Part shown: piece by piece, positions 1 to 10,851 of the stretch
Layout: each line of letters opens with the position of its first letter
Position numbering within the stretch: the stretch's first letter is position 1
Source: Alcanivorax sp.
GTDB taxonomy: Bacteria; Pseudomonadota; Gammaproteobacteria; Pseudomonadales; Alcanivoracaceae
Reading direction: 5' to 3'
NCBI GenBank assembly: GCA_013823245.1
Contig: PNLU01000001.1
Location: 29,031 to 93,030, forward strand
DNA: 64,000 nt
The notes under the pieces: generated by a model
What the model was told of the DNA's origin: nothing
The model's database searches: none
Seen by the model: only the letters and a program-made list of their open reading frames with translations
Program-made: the position numbers and the translations under genes

Positions 1-1
1 C

Positions 2-856
2 AGCGGCCTGGCCATGCAGGAGAACTACAACCTCGAGATCAAAACCAACATCCGCGATCTGGCCGGCAATTCACTGGAAGCCCCCTTCTCCAGCGACTTC
101 CGCACCGGTGGCGTGGTAGTGCTGCTCAACGATGAACTGATCAGCCAGATTCCGGGCCTGGGCGACGCGCTCAACTTTATCGGCGGCACCCTGCTGGAAA
201 ACCTGCAACTGGGTGACGGCGATGATGGCCTGAGCAACCTGGACAACTTGCTGATCGTGAAGCTGCCGTTGTCAAACCTGCCGAGCCGGGAAGATTTCGG
301 TGACTTCGATTTCGACAACTTCGCACTGGAAAATACCCTGGTGGCGATCTGCGACCCCTCCACCCCGGGTGAAAACTGCACCCTGGCGCTGGATATCGGT
401 CTGAACCCGCTGGCCCTGCGACAACTGGCCGATGCGTTCACCGGTGGCGACCCGGCAGAGATTCCGGGCCTGCTGGCTGAAGCGCTGATTGGCGAAGGCG
501 GCGTGCTGGGCATTGACCTGTCCATCCTCGACCCCAACGGTCTCGGCCTGCTGCCCGACCCGCTGGAGGATGCTCTGAACAGGGTTCTCGGCGAGCTGCA
601 AGGTGCGCTGGAACAGGTTCCGGTGCTGAACACGCTGTTTGAAAACTTCAGCGTCGAAGCCCTGGTGCAGGCGAGCCTGCTGCAAGGCGCATTGCTGGAT
701 GTTCAAGTCGGTGGCCTACTGAGTGTCAACGTGCTGGGTCTGGGCGGCAACAGCTTGATTGATCTGAGCGGCGGCCTGGTCGATGCCCTGGCACCCGTGC
801 TGGATACACTGTCTCCCATTCTTTGCACCCGTCTTCGGTTAATTTGCACGAGTTGA
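2..856 (+). CDS. C-terminal part of a surface protein with a bacterial Ig-like domain (5' end outside window)
   Basis: The reading frame is open to the first base of the window, so this is the C-terminal part of a longer protein and the ATG at 14 is probably internal. The first ~35 residues end with a 'DLAGN' turn and an 'F.TGG' strand typical of the last strands of SbsA/Big_5 Ig-like domains. The remaining ~240 residues are rich in Gly, Leu, Asp and Asn, have one internal cysteine pair (CDPSTPGENC) and a Cys-containing tail, and contain no enzyme motif I recognise. The composition suggests a secreted or outer-surface protein, but the signal sequence would lie outside the window. A strong terminator follows 28 bp after the stop. 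The Ig-like call is moderate; the role is unknown. Confidence 0.6.
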   Translation, partial: SGLAMQENYNLEIKTNIRDLAGNSLEAPFSSDFRTGGVVVLLNDELISQIPGLGDALNFIGGTLLENLQLGDGDDGLSNLDNLLIVKLPLSNLPSREDFGDFDFDNFALENTLVAICDPSTPGENCTLALDIGLNPLALRQLADAFTGGDPAEIPGLLAEALIGEGGVLGIDLSILDPNGLGLLPDPLEDALNRVLGELQGALEQVPVLNTLFENFSVEALVQASLLQGALLDVQVGGLLSVNVLGLGGNSLIDLSGGLVDALAPVLDTLSPILCTRLRLICTS

Positions 857-884
857 TTTGACTCCCGCATAACCATGCGGCGTC

Positions 885-917
885 GGGCGCCTCTCCCCTC
901 AGAGGCGCCCTTTTTTT
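885..917 (+). terminator. Rho-independent terminator after the Ig-like protein gene
   Basis: A perfect 10-bp stem (gggcgcctct / agaggcgccc) with a 6-nt loop is followed by seven T residues. It ends the surface-protein transcript and isolates the acyl-CoA dehydrogenase operon downstream. Confidence 0.93.
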
Positions 918-1037
918 ACCCGCTTTTCACTCCCTGTTGCCACGCGGCCCTCTTCACAGGGCGACGCAGTCATTGTGAGTCAGCGCCCTCACCGCATAAT
1001 CGGAAGCTTCTCCGACAACCGACAGAGGATTTCCGTC

Positions 1038-2345
1038 ATGGCCAAAGATGCAGTCGGCTATGCATTGACCGCGCTGAACAAGATGGCCAGCTCCAGCATG
1101 CTGGACAAGCTCGGTCTGCGCCGGGTGATCGAACGGGTGGCCTATTCCCTGACCCGCACCGGCTTCCGCGTGATCACCACTTCGGCGCGTACCTTCAGCA
1201 GTCGCAACAAACTGGACAAGCCGGAACGACTGAACGCCCCGGGACACACCCAGGGCCTGCTCGACCTGAACATCACCGAAGAACAGCAGATGATGCGCGA
1301 CTCGGTGAGATCCTTTGCCAGCGAGGTCCTGCGCCCCCGTGGCGAGGAAGCCGATGCCGCACAGGCCACCAGCGACGAGACACTGGCCGCAGCGCTGGAG
1401 CTGGGTCTGAATTTCTTTGCCGTGCCGGAATCCCTGGGCGGCGCCGCCAGCGAGCGCTCGCCGGTCACCACCATGCTGATCGCCGAAGATCTGGCCTGGG
1501 GTGATATGGGTCAGGCGGTCGCCATCCTTTCGCCCATGAGTGTCGCCAATGCGCTCACACAATGGGGCTCAGCAGAGCAGCAGGCCCGTTATCTGCCTGC
1601 CTTTGCAGGCGAACAACCGCCGAAAGCGGCCATCGCCGTCACCGAACCGCATCTGATGTTCGACCCGATGAAACTGAAAACCACCGCCACCCGGCAGGGC
1701 GACGGTTATGTGCTCAACGGCACCAAGGCCCTGGTGCCGCTGGCCGCCGAAGCCGAATTGTTCCTGGTGGCCGCGCAGACCGAAAACGGCCCGGCGGTGT
1801 TTATCGTCGAGGGCGGCAACGAAGGCCTGAGTGCGGGCGAAGACCCGTCCATGGGGATTCGCGCCAGCGCCCAGCGCCCCCTGATTCTGGAAAACGTCAA
1901 AGTCCCTGCCTCCCAGCGTCTCGGCGGCGACGACTTCGATTACCGCAAGTTTGTCGATCTGGGCACGCTGGCCTGGTGCGCACTGGCGGTGGGCAATGCC
2001 CAGGCGGTGCTCGACTATGTGATCCCCTACTGCAATGAGCGCAAGGCCTTTGGTGAGCCGATCAGCCATCGTCAGGCGGTCGCCTTCCTGATCGCAGACA
2101 TGGCCATTGAAGTGGATGCCATGCGCATGCTGACCTGGCGTGCGGTGAGCCGTGCCGAACAGGGCAAGGACTTCCAGCGCGAAGCGTATCTGGCGCGCAT
2201 CCTGGTCAAGGAAAAAGCGATGAAGATCGGCACCGACGGTGTGCAACTGCTCGGCGGCCATGGCTTCACTCACGAATATCCGGTTGAACGCTGGTACCGC
2301 GACCTTCGGGCCGTCGGTGTCCTGTTCGGCGGCCTGCATCTTTAA
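1038..2345 (+). CDS. Acyl-CoA dehydrogenase family protein lacking the usual catalytic residues
   Basis: This 435-residue acyl-CoA dehydrogenase (ACAD) fold protein has about 70 extra N-terminal residues before the ACAD alpha-helical domain. I chose ATG 1038 because AGAGGA sits just upstream; the ORF-track GTG at 975 has no such site. Family landmarks are present in the C-terminal half (RKAFGEPI, LGGHGFTHEYPVERWYRD). Two functional motifs are lost. The FAD/substrate segment that normally reads TEPGAGSD is TEPHLMFDP. The C-terminus ends LFGGLHL where active ACADs have the catalytic Glu of Y/F-EGT. The alternative base position used by isovaleryl- and long-chain enzymes also appears to be Gly. 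It lies 18 bp upstream of a canonical ACAD and is surely co-transcribed with it. It may be a structural subunit of a heteromeric enzyme (inference). Confidence 0.8.
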   Translation: MAKDAVGYALTALNKMASSSMLDKLGLRRVIERVAYSLTRTGFRVITTSARTFSSRNKLDKPERLNAPGHTQGLLDLNITEEQQMMRDSVRSFASEVLRPRGEEADAAQATSDETLAAALELGLNFFAVPESLGGAASERSPVTTMLIAEDLAWGDMGQAVAILSPMSVANALTQWGSAEQQARYLPAFAGEQPPKAAIAVTEPHLMFDPMKLKTTATRQGDGYVLNGTKALVPLAAEAELFLVAAQTENGPAVFIVEGGNEGLSAGEDPSMGIRASAQRPLILENVKVPASQRLGGDDFDYRKFVDLGTLAWCALAVGNAQAVLDYVIPYCNERKAFGEPISHRQAVAFLIADMAIEVDAMRMLTWRAVSRAEQGKDFQREAYLARILVKEKAMKIGTDGVQLLGGHGFTHEYPVERWYRDLRAVGVLFGGLHL

Positions 2346-2363
2346 TCAGCGGAGGACTGCATC

Positions 2364-3572
2364 ATGAATTTTGATCTGCCAAAGAAAATGAATTCGCTGA
2401 TCAACAATGCGCATCAGGTGGCCCTGAGTGTGTTCCGGCCGATCTCGCGCAAATACGACCGCGCTGAGCACGAGTATCCGAAAGAACTGGACATGCTGGC
2501 GTCGGTCCTGGACGGCATGAACGACGGAGACCCGACCTCCAGCGCCGGGGCCAGCCAGACCGGCAAGGGCCGCGACAAGCGCGACGACAATACGGTCAAG
2601 AACGGCGCCAACATGACCACTTGCCTGGGCGCGCTGGAGCTGTGTTACGGCGACGTGGGTCTGCTCTTGTCGATGCCGCGTCAGGGCCTGGGTAACGCTG
2701 CCATTGCCGCCGTGGCCAACGACGAGCAGCTGGAGCGCTTCAAGGGCAAATGGGCCGCCATGGCGATCACCGAGCCGGGCGCCGGTTCCGACTCCGCCGC
2801 CATTCGTACTACTGCGAAAGAAGATGGCGATCACTATGTACTGAACGGCGAAAAGATCTATGTGACCTCCGGTGAGCGTGCCGACTGCGTCGTGGTATGG
2901 GCCAGCCTGGATCTGGCACTGGGTCGCGCGGCGATCAAATCGTTCGTGGTCGAGTGGGGCACCCCGGGCATGGAGCTGGTTCGCCTGGAGAAAAAGCTCG
3001 GCATTCGCGCCTCGGACACGGCCGCGATCACGTTTACCAATTGCCGCGTGCCGAAGGAAAACCTGCTCGGCAATCCGGAGGTGGATGTCGCCAAGGGCTT
3101 TGCCGGTGTAATGGAAACCTTCGACAACACGCGGCCTTTGGTGGCCTGTTTCGCCCTGGGCTGTGCCAAGGCGGCACTGGAGCGCACCCGCGAATTGATG
3201 GCTGAGCACACCCGGCTGGATTATGACGCGCCGATCAGCAATGTCAGCGCCATGGAAGCCGAGCTGTACACCATGGAAGCCGAATGGGAGGCCGCCTACT
3301 GGCTGACCGTAAAAGCAGCCTGGATGGCGGACAACCGCAAGCCGAACTCGGTGGAAGCGTCCATCTCCAAGGCCAAGGCCGGACGCGTGGGCAACACCAT
3401 CACTCTGCGTTGCGTCGAGCTGTGTGGTGCCCTGGGGTATACTGAGGACGAACTGCTGGAGAAGTGGGCGCGCGACTCGAAGATTCTGGACATCTTCGAG
3501 GGTACCCAGCAAATCCAGTTGCTGATCATCGCCCGGCGTCTGCTGGGCCTGACCTCAAAAGAACTCAAGTAA
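2364..3572 (+). CDS. Acyl-CoA dehydrogenase
   Basis: A 402-residue flavoprotein of the acyl-CoA dehydrogenase family, which introduces the trans-2 double bond into acyl-CoA and passes electrons to ETF. The TEPGAGSD FAD/substrate motif is intact, followed by the usual 'YVLNGEKIYVTSG' strand. The C-terminal helix carries FEGTQQIQ, whose Glu (about residue 379) is the expected catalytic base. GGAGGA lies 8-9 nt before the ATG. It follows the degenerate ACAD gene with an 18-bp gap. A GC-rich hairpin without a T-run follows the stop. Chain-length specificity cannot be read from the sequence. Confidence 0.9.
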   Translation: MNFDLPKKMNSLINNAHQVALSVFRPISRKYDRAEHEYPKELDMLASVLDGMNDGDPTSSAGASQTGKGRDKRDDNTVKNGANMTTCLGALELCYGDVGLLLSMPRQGLGNAAIAAVANDEQLERFKGKWAAMAITEPGAGSDSAAIRTTAKEDGDHYVLNGEKIYVTSGERADCVVVWASLDLALGRAAIKSFVVEWGTPGMELVRLEKKLGIRASDTAAITFTNCRVPKENLLGNPEVDVAKGFAGVMETFDNTRPLVACFALGCAKAALERTRELMAEHTRLDYDAPISNVSAMEAELYTMEAEWEAAYWLTVKAAWMADNRKPNSVEASISKAKAGRVGNTITLRCVELCGALGYTEDELLEKWARDSKILDIFEGTQQIQLLIIARRLLGLTSKELK

Positions 3573-3600
3573 GCAGCTGAAGCAAGAAAAAGCACTGACC

Positions 3601-3623
3601 GCCGCCCCGGACCCCGGGGCGGC
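3601..3623. other. Perfect GC-rich hairpin downstream of the ACAD pair
   Basis: Ten-bp perfect arms (GCCGCCCCGG / CCGGGGCGGC) enclose a 3-nt loop. There is no following T-run, so it is not a classical intrinsic terminator. It could stabilise the 3' end of the ACAD transcript or weaken read-through into the lipoprotein gene. Confidence 0.5.
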
Positions 3624-3695
3624 ACACCCGGCTGGCCAGTGGCCCGCCGGCGTCGCATAATCGGGTGGCGCGTATGGAAACCCAGGGAGCCCGTC

Positions 3696-4097
3696 ATGAT
3701 CAGGATTGCCTTCAGAACCTTGCTAGCCAGCAGCGTTTTGCTGCTCCTCAGCGGCTGCGGCGAACCCGAACCGCCACAACCGGATGTGGCTGCCGAAACA
3801 CCCGCCACCACCCCGAGGGACACCCTTCCCGACAGCGCGGTGATCAGCGAAGTGCGCTACCAGTGCGCCGAAGACCTTCAGGTGCAGGCCAGCTACAAGC
3901 AGGACAGCGTTACCCTGCATTTACAGGGCGAAACACACCTTCTGGAAGTGTTGCCCCGTGACGCCTCACTCGCCCAGACCCCGAGTGCCTCCGGCGTGCG
4001 CTACGCCAACGAGGACCTGACCTGGCACAGCAAGGGCAGCGAGGCCCTGCTCAGTGCTGGCGACGACACCCGTGTCTGCCTGCAACTGTCACACTAG
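3696..4097 (+). CDS. MliC-family lysozyme-inhibitor lipoprotein
   Basis: The protein has 133 residues from ATG 3696, preceded by AGGGAG; the ORF-track start at 3639 lacks a site and would bury the signal peptide. An N-terminal hydrophobic stretch ends in the lipobox LLSGC, so it is a lipoprotein, with acylation expected at that Cys. After a Pro-rich linker comes an MliC-like domain: 'YQC', a conserved 'SASGVRYANEDLTW' segment and 'KGSEALL', with a final Cys that can pair with the first. MliC proteins inhibit C-type lysozyme in the periplasm. Function in this organism is by family only. Confidence 0.85.
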   Translation: MIRIAFRTLLASSVLLLLSGCGEPEPPQPDVAAETPATTPRDTLPDSAVISEVRYQCAEDLQVQASYKQDSVTLHLQGETHLLEVLPRDASLAQTPSASGVRYANEDLTWHSKGSEALLSAGDDTRVCLQLSH

Positions 4098-4112
4098 CCC
4101 GGGGCATATCCC

Positions 4113-4646
4113 ATGACGGTTCCTCTGACCACTGCGCGTCTGCGCACCGCCTTCAACCTGCCATGGCTACTGTGCGTCTCCGGCCTGGTGTTCCTGCTGT
4201 CACAGACCTTGCTGGGGCTGGCCTTCGCCCCGCTGGGCGGCCCGGATACCCTGCTGCGGATACAACTCGGCTTTACCAGTGCAGAGGCCTATCAGGCCCA
4301 GTTCCAGGCCTGGGATGAGGCGGGTTTGCTGGGCGTCTATCAGGCGCATTTCCTGCTCGATGCCCTGCACCCCTTCTGGTACGCGATTTTGGGTACCTGC
4401 GCCCTGGCGATCGTGTTCTCGTGGCGCGGAGCCAGCGCGGTGTGGGACCGGTTGCTGCCACTGCCGATGCTCTCCGGGCTGCTGGATGTGATGGAAAACA
4501 GCGTGCAGCGGGTCTTTCTGGCAGAACCTCTGCTGATTACCGATGGGCTGGCACGGCTCAGCTGGCTCTGCTCACTGGGAAAATGGACGCTGGTGATGGT
4601 CTATGTACTGGCAGTGCTCTACTGGCTGCTGCCGTTGCGCCGCTGA
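4113..4646 (+). CDS. Multi-pass inner-membrane protein of unknown function
   Basis: The product has 177 residues with about four hydrophobic segments: near residues 18-40, 78-100, 113-122 (weaker) and 152-173. No catalytic or transport motif is recognisable. It starts 15 bp after the MliC lipoprotein gene and is probably co-transcribed with it. Charged residues cluster between the segments (SWRGASAVWDR, MENSVQR). The gene has normal codon use for the window and good reading-frame length, so it is real, but I cannot name a family. Confidence 0.7.
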   Translation: MTVPLTTARLRTAFNLPWLLCVSGLVFLLSQTLLGLAFAPLGGPDTLLRIQLGFTSAEAYQAQFQAWDEAGLLGVYQAHFLLDALHPFWYAILGTCALAIVFSWRGASAVWDRLLPLPMLSGLLDVMENSVQRVFLAEPLLITDGLARLSWLCSLGKWTLVMVYVLAVLYWLLPLRR

Positions 4647-4712
4647 GTGGCGCTTTGCGTCAGGCACCGGTTCACGTCACAATGACGCCATAAAACAAGG
4701 AGATTCATCCTC

Positions 4713-5042
4713 ATGCCCTCTCCCCTGCTCGTCGGCGCCATGGCCTTGCTGCTGCTGTTCGCTGGCACCGCGCAGGCCAGCCGTGCTGGCACCGTGATCC
4801 TGAGCGGTCAGGAATGCGGCTATATCATGATGAACACCGGACAGGGCCAGGTACTGCTCAAGTTGATTCGTGGCGAGGCCCCCAAAGCCGGGGACCGCCT
4901 TGAATCAAGCGGCCCGCTACCGTCCAGCGATTTTGCCGACATGACCAACCGCCGCACCCAGGAACCGCTGACGGTCTGGGTGGACATGGTGGACCGCTCC
5001 GGCTCCCGCGCTCTGGGGCGCTACGGCCAGTACTGCAACTGA
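4713..5042 (+). CDS. Small secreted protein of unknown function
   Basis: The product has 109 residues with a clear Sec signal peptide ending near AQA|SRAG. The mature part is about 85 residues with two Cys (QECGY and the penultimate Cys) that could form a disulphide. AAGGAG lies ~10 nt before the ATG. It is predicted periplasmic. The gene is convergent with fadH (13 bp between stops). I recognise no family. Confidence 0.7.
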   Translation: MPSPLLVGAMALLLLFAGTAQASRAGTVILSGQECGYIMMNTGQGQVLLKLIRGEAPKAGDRLESSGPLPSSDFADMTNRRTQEPLTVWVDMVDRSGSRALGRYGQYCN

Positions 5043-5055
5043 CGAACGGCAGGAC

Positions 5056-7160
<2,105 letters not shown>

Positions 7161-7191
7161 AAGACTCAAAAGGACACACACGAGACACGCC

Positions 7192-7803
7192 ATGGCCAGC
7201 CATCCCGACAAACCCGGCTATCATCACGGTGACCTGCGCGCCGCCCTGCTGCGCGAGGCAGATCAACTGCTGCGTGAAGACGGCATCAGCGGTCTGAGCC
7301 TGCGCAAGCTGGCCGAGCGCACCGGGGTCTCCCGCATGGCGCCCTATCATCACTTTCGCGACAAGAACGCCCTGCTCAGTGCGCTGGCCGAGGAAGGCTT
7401 TCGCGCACTGAAGGCCATGATTGATAACGCCCGCCTGGGCACAGGCAACGACCCCGCCGACGGGCTGCGTGATTTTGTCCGTGATTACCTGCGCTTCGCC
7501 ACGGATCACCCGGAACGCTATGAGCTGATGTTCGGACGTCCGTTGTGGAAAAGCGGTGAACCGACAGATGCCCTGCGCGAGACCGCCTTCGCTGCCTTCC
7601 GCCACTATGCCGATCGCATCGCGGGCTTGCTGCAACACGGCACCCTGCCAGAGGGCAGCAAGCCGCTTCGTCTGGCACAAGCCAGCTGGGCCACCCTGCA
7701 CGGGCTGTGCAAGCTGCTCAACGATGGCATTTATGTGGACAGGCGGGACATGGAAGAAGTCAGTGAAGAGGCGGTGCGATTGATGCTGGCGGCGGTGCGA
7801 TAG
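7192..7803 (+). CDS. TetR/AcrR family transcriptional regulator
   Basis: A 203-residue one-component regulator. The N-terminal helix-turn-helix includes 'YHHGDLRAALL', 'LSLRKLAERTGVSRMAPYHHF' and the following 'FRDKNALLSALAEEGF', typical of TetR proteins with a WHG-type C-terminal ligand domain. I chose ATG 7192 because the TTG at 7150 lies inside the operator palindrome; the ribosome site is weak in either case. Divergent placement to fadH suggests that it represses fadH and itself, with an acyl-CoA or related lipid as a plausible ligand (inference). Confidence 0.85.
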   Translation: MASHPDKPGYHHGDLRAALLREADQLLREDGISGLSLRKLAERTGVSRMAPYHHFRDKNALLSALAEEGFRALKAMIDNARLGTGNDPADGLRDFVRDYLRFATDHPERYELMFGRPLWKSGEPTDALRETAFAAFRHYADRIAGLLQHGTLPEGSKPLRLAQASWATLHGLCKLLNDGIYVDRRDMEEVSEEAVRLMLAAVR

Positions 7804-7839
7804 ATTTTCGCACCGCCGCCGAAGGACTTACTTGTCGAC

Positions 7840-9126
7840 TTACTTTTCCAGGATCGCCACGACGCCCTGGCCGCCTGCGGCGCAGATGGAAATCAGGCAA
7901 CGACCGCTGCCCTTTTCGTTCAGCAGCTTGGCGGCATTGGCCACGATCCGCGCGCCGGTGGCGGCGAACGGGTGACCGGCGGCCAGAGAGCTGCCCTTGA
8001 CGTTCAGCTTGCTGCGGTCGATGGCACCCAGCGGCTTGTCCAGACCCAGGCGGTCCTTGCAGAACTTCGGATCTTCCCAGGCTTTCAGGGTCGCCAGTAC
8101 CTGCGAGGCGAAGGCTTCGTGGATTTCATAGAAATCGAAGTCCTGCAGGGTCAGCTCGGCTTTTTCCAGCATGCGCGGCACGGCATAGGCCGGGGCCATC
8201 AGCAGGCCTTCTTTCTTCTGCACGAAATCCACCGAGGCGGCTTCGCCCAGGGTCAGATACGCCAGCACCGGCAGGCCACGCTCTTTGGCCCACTCTTCCG
8301 ACGCCAGCAGTACCGCAGAGGCGCCGTCGGTCAGCGGGGTGGAGTTGGCGGCGGTCATGGTGCCGTCTTCACCACCGAACACCGGTTTCAGGGACGCCAG
8401 CTTCTCCAGAGTGGAGTTGCCTCGCAGGTTGTTATCGCGCTCCAGGCCCTTGAACGGTGAAATCAGGTCTTTCTGCCAGCCTTCGTCGTAGGCCTTGGCC
8501 AGATTGTGGTGTGACGCCAGCGCCAGCTGGTCCTGATCTTCGCGCGGGATGCTCCACTCTTTCGCGGTCACGGCGGCGTGGTCACCCATGGACAGACCGG
8601 TGCGCGGCTCAGCGTTCTTCGGGATGTCCGGCAGGAACCATTTCGGGTTCAGCAGCTTGACCGCCAGCTTGGCTTTCTCGCCGGTGGTCTTGGCCTTGTT
8701 GATGGCCATGAACACCTTGCGCTTCTCGTCGTTGACCCCCAGCGGCGCGTCGGAGGTGGTGTCCACGCCCCCGGCAATGCCAGCATCAATCTGACCCAGG
8801 GCGATCTTGTTAGCGACCAGAATCGCCGCTTCCAGGCCCGTACCGCAGGCCTGCTGCAGGTCGTAGGCGGGGGTTTCCGGCGCCAGGCCGGAATCCAGCA
8901 CGGCTTCGCGCACCAGGTTGAAATCGCGCGAGTGCTTCATCACGGCGCCAGCGGCCACTTCACCCAGGCGCTCGCCCTTCAGGTTGAAGCGCTGCACCAG
9001 ACCCTGCAGGGCAGCGGTCAGCATTTCCTGGTTGGAAACGCCGAAATACGCGGTGTTGCTGCGTGCGAACGGGATCCGGTTGCCACCGACAATGGCGACC
9101 TTGCGTACACTCTTTCCTGCCAGCAT
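7840..9126 (-). CDS. Acetyl-CoA C-acyltransferase (thiolase), FadI-like
   Basis: A 428-residue thiolase that cleaves 3-ketoacyl-CoA or condenses acyl-CoAs. The nucleophile Cys lies in LQQACGTGLEA. The catalytic His regions EIHEAFASQ and SSLAAGHPFAATGAR and the second Cys of SICAAGGQG are all present. The long 'NAEPRTGLSMGDHAAVTAKEW' loop matches FadI and trifunctional-beta type thiolases. GGAGGA precedes the ATG. It is divergent from the FabG4-like gene (237 bp apart). With that gene and the MaoC hydratase at 17 kb it forms a set like the fadA2-fabG4-htdX neighbourhood of mycobacteria. I do not assign fadI because no fadJ partner is here. Confidence 0.9.
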   Translation of the reverse strand: MLAGKSVRKVAIVGGNRIPFARSNTAYFGVSNQEMLTAALQGLVQRFNLKGERLGEVAAGAVMKHSRDFNLVREAVLDSGLAPETPAYDLQQACGTGLEAAILVANKIALGQIDAGIAGGVDTTSDAPLGVNDEKRKVFMAINKAKTTGEKAKLAVKLLNPKWFLPDIPKNAEPRTGLSMGDHAAVTAKEWSIPREDQDQLALASHHNLAKAYDEGWQKDLISPFKGLERDNNLRGNSTLEKLASLKPVFGGEDGTMTAANSTPLTDGASAVLLASEEWAKERGLPVLAYLTLGEAASVDFVQKKEGLLMAPAYAVPRMLEKAELTLQDFDFYEIHEAFASQVLATLKAWEDPKFCKDRLGLDKPLGAIDRSKLNVKGSSLAAGHPFAATGARIVANAAKLLNEKGSGRCLISICAAGGQGVVAILEK

Positions 9127-9363
9127 CGTGATTCCTCCGTAGATGGGCGCGTGAAGCGGTCAAGCTATACAAAAGACTGGCGGCAGTCTAGCGGCAAGCC
9201 AGCGCCGCTCATTGGCTGCACCGCCCTTCACGCCTCTGTGGCCGGTCAATACCCATGCGGCCCCGGGGTGCTTCAATAGCGCCACTTTTCCCGGGCGCCC
9301 GGCCAGATATGCTATGGTGCGGCCCATCAGGTACATCCCGAACTTACAGTCAAGGTGAGGATA

Positions 9364-10782
9364 ATGAGCGACGTCTATCAGGCTATTGCCAACTCCGCAG
9401 TGGGCAAGAAGGTCTTCAGCACCCTGAATCTGCCGATCCCGGTGATGCTCGAGCGCCATCAGCCGGGCGAAACCTCCTTCATCAAGGGCAAGGTCGTGCT
9501 CGGCGGCGCCGCCGGTGGCAGCGCCTTTGAAACCGTGCTGAGCACCCTCAAGGGTGCCCCCCAGGCCAGTGTCTATACGTTGTCCGGCGCGGCGGCCGAA
9601 GCGGACGTACAGGCGGCGGCCAGGACCAGCGGCGAGAGCGTCACCAGCTACGCACCGGAGCGCGACGACGGCGAGAAGTTCAAGGGCCTCATTTTTGACG
9701 CCACCGGCATCCGCAATACCGCCGAACTGCGTGCCATCTGGGACTTCTTCAACCCGGTGATCCGCAAGATGGACAAGTGCGGCCGCATCCTGGTCATCGG
9801 CCGCACCCCGGAAACCTGCGATCTGGCGCAGCGCATTGCCCAGCGCGGTCTGGTGGGCCTGGTGAAGAGCCTGGGCAAGGAATCCAAAAAAGGCACCATC
9901 GCCAATCTGGTCTATGTGGATCAGGGCGCCGAGAGCCAGCTGGCCAGCCCGCTTCAGTTCTTCCTGTCACCCAAGGCGGCCTATGTGTCCGGCCAGAAAG
10001 TGCATGTCGGCGCCGCCACCTTCGACAGCGCCGGTTTCAACTGGCAGCAGCCCCTGGCGGGCAAGACCGCACTGGTGACCGGCGCAGCCCGGGGCATCGG
10101 CGCCGCCATTGCCCAGGTGCTGGCCCGCGATGGCGCCAAGGTCATCGTGCTGGATATCCCGCCGATGGCCGATGACCTGAAGCAGGTCGCCGAGCAGATC
10201 AACGGCATCGCTCTGGAAGCCGACATTACCGCCGCTGAAGCGCCGAAGCTGATCAGCGACGCGGCCAAGGCCCAGGGCGGCCTGGACATCATCGTCCACA
10301 ACGCCGGGGTAACGCGCGACAAGACCCTGGCGGGCATGCCGGACAAGTTCTGGGACATGGTGATCGACATCAACATCGCGTCCGAGGAGCGCATCAACCA
10401 GCAACTGCTGGATGACAAGACGCTCAACGAAGGCGGTCGCATTGTCTGTGTCAGTTCCATTTCCGGCATCGCCGGCAACATGGGCCAGACCAACTACGCC
10501 ACCTCCAAGGCGGCCGTGATTGGTATGGTGCAGGGCATGGCACCGCAACTGGCCGAGCGCCATATCACCATCAATGCGGTGGCGCCGGGCTTCATCGAAA
10601 CACAGATGACCGCGGCCATTCCGTTTGCCATCCGTGAAGCGGGCCGTCGCATGAACTCGATGAACCAGGGCGGCCAGCCGGTGGACGTGGCGGAGACCAT
10701 CTCGTTCTTCTCCAGCCCGGCCTCCCAGGGCGTCAGCGGCAACATTGTCCGCGTGTGCGGGCAGAGCCTGATCGGCGCCTGA
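9364..10782 (+). CDS. Two-domain 3-oxoacyl-(ACP/CoA) reductase, FabG4 type
   Basis: The product has 472 residues, about twice the length of ordinary FabG. The first ~215 residues form an N-terminal Rossmann-like domain without an obvious cofactor motif. The rest is a complete short-chain dehydrogenase: TGAARGIGAAIA (NAD(P) binding), NAG, a catalytic Ser in VSSISG, and YATSK. This arrangement is that of high-molecular-weight FabG4 enzymes that reduce 3-oxoacyl-CoA with NADH. ATG 9364 follows GAGG closely; the GTG at 9355 is the RBS region itself. A bidirectional terminator follows. Likely partners are the divergent thiolase and the MaoC hydratase at 17 kb. Confidence 0.9.
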   Translation: MSDVYQAIANSAVGKKVFSTLNLPIPVMLERHQPGETSFIKGKVVLGGAAGGSAFETVLSTLKGAPQASVYTLSGAAAEADVQAAARTSGESVTSYAPERDDGEKFKGLIFDATGIRNTAELRAIWDFFNPVIRKMDKCGRILVIGRTPETCDLAQRIAQRGLVGLVKSLGKESKKGTIANLVYVDQGAESQLASPLQFFLSPKAAYVSGQKVHVGAATFDSAGFNWQQPLAGKTALVTGAARGIGAAIAQVLARDGAKVIVLDIPPMADDLKQVAEQINGIALEADITAAEAPKLISDAAKAQGGLDIIVHNAGVTRDKTLAGMPDKFWDMVIDINIASEERINQQLLDDKTLNEGGRIVCVSSISGIAGNMGQTNYATSKAAVIGMVQGMAPQLAERHITINAVAPGFIETQMTAAIPFAIREAGRRMNSMNQGGQPVDVAETISFFSSPASQGVSGNIVRVCGQSLIGA

Positions 10783-10803
10783 CACGACTGCGCACCTTCG
10801 GAA

Positions 10804-10836
10804 CAAAAAAAGGCGAGCCTCTGGCTCGCCTTTTTT
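10804..10836. terminator. Bidirectional rho-independent terminator between fabG4-like and araC-family genes
   Basis: The stem AAGGCGAGCC / GGCTCGCCTT encloses a 3-nt loop, with an A-run before and a T-run after. It can terminate both convergent transcripts. Confidence 0.93.
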
Positions 10837-10851
10837 GTGGTGATTGACCCG

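Noticed and set aside
875-1504. Plus-strand ORF overlapping the terminator and the first ACAD gene
   Set aside because: It begins inside the terminator and overlaps a clear ACAD frame; Arg/Pro-rich shadow.
2280-2363. Frameshift as the reason for the missing catalytic Glu in the first ACAD
   Set aside because: No EGT-like segment is found in the other frames before the second gene, and the ACAD features run intact to the stop, so the ending looks genuine.
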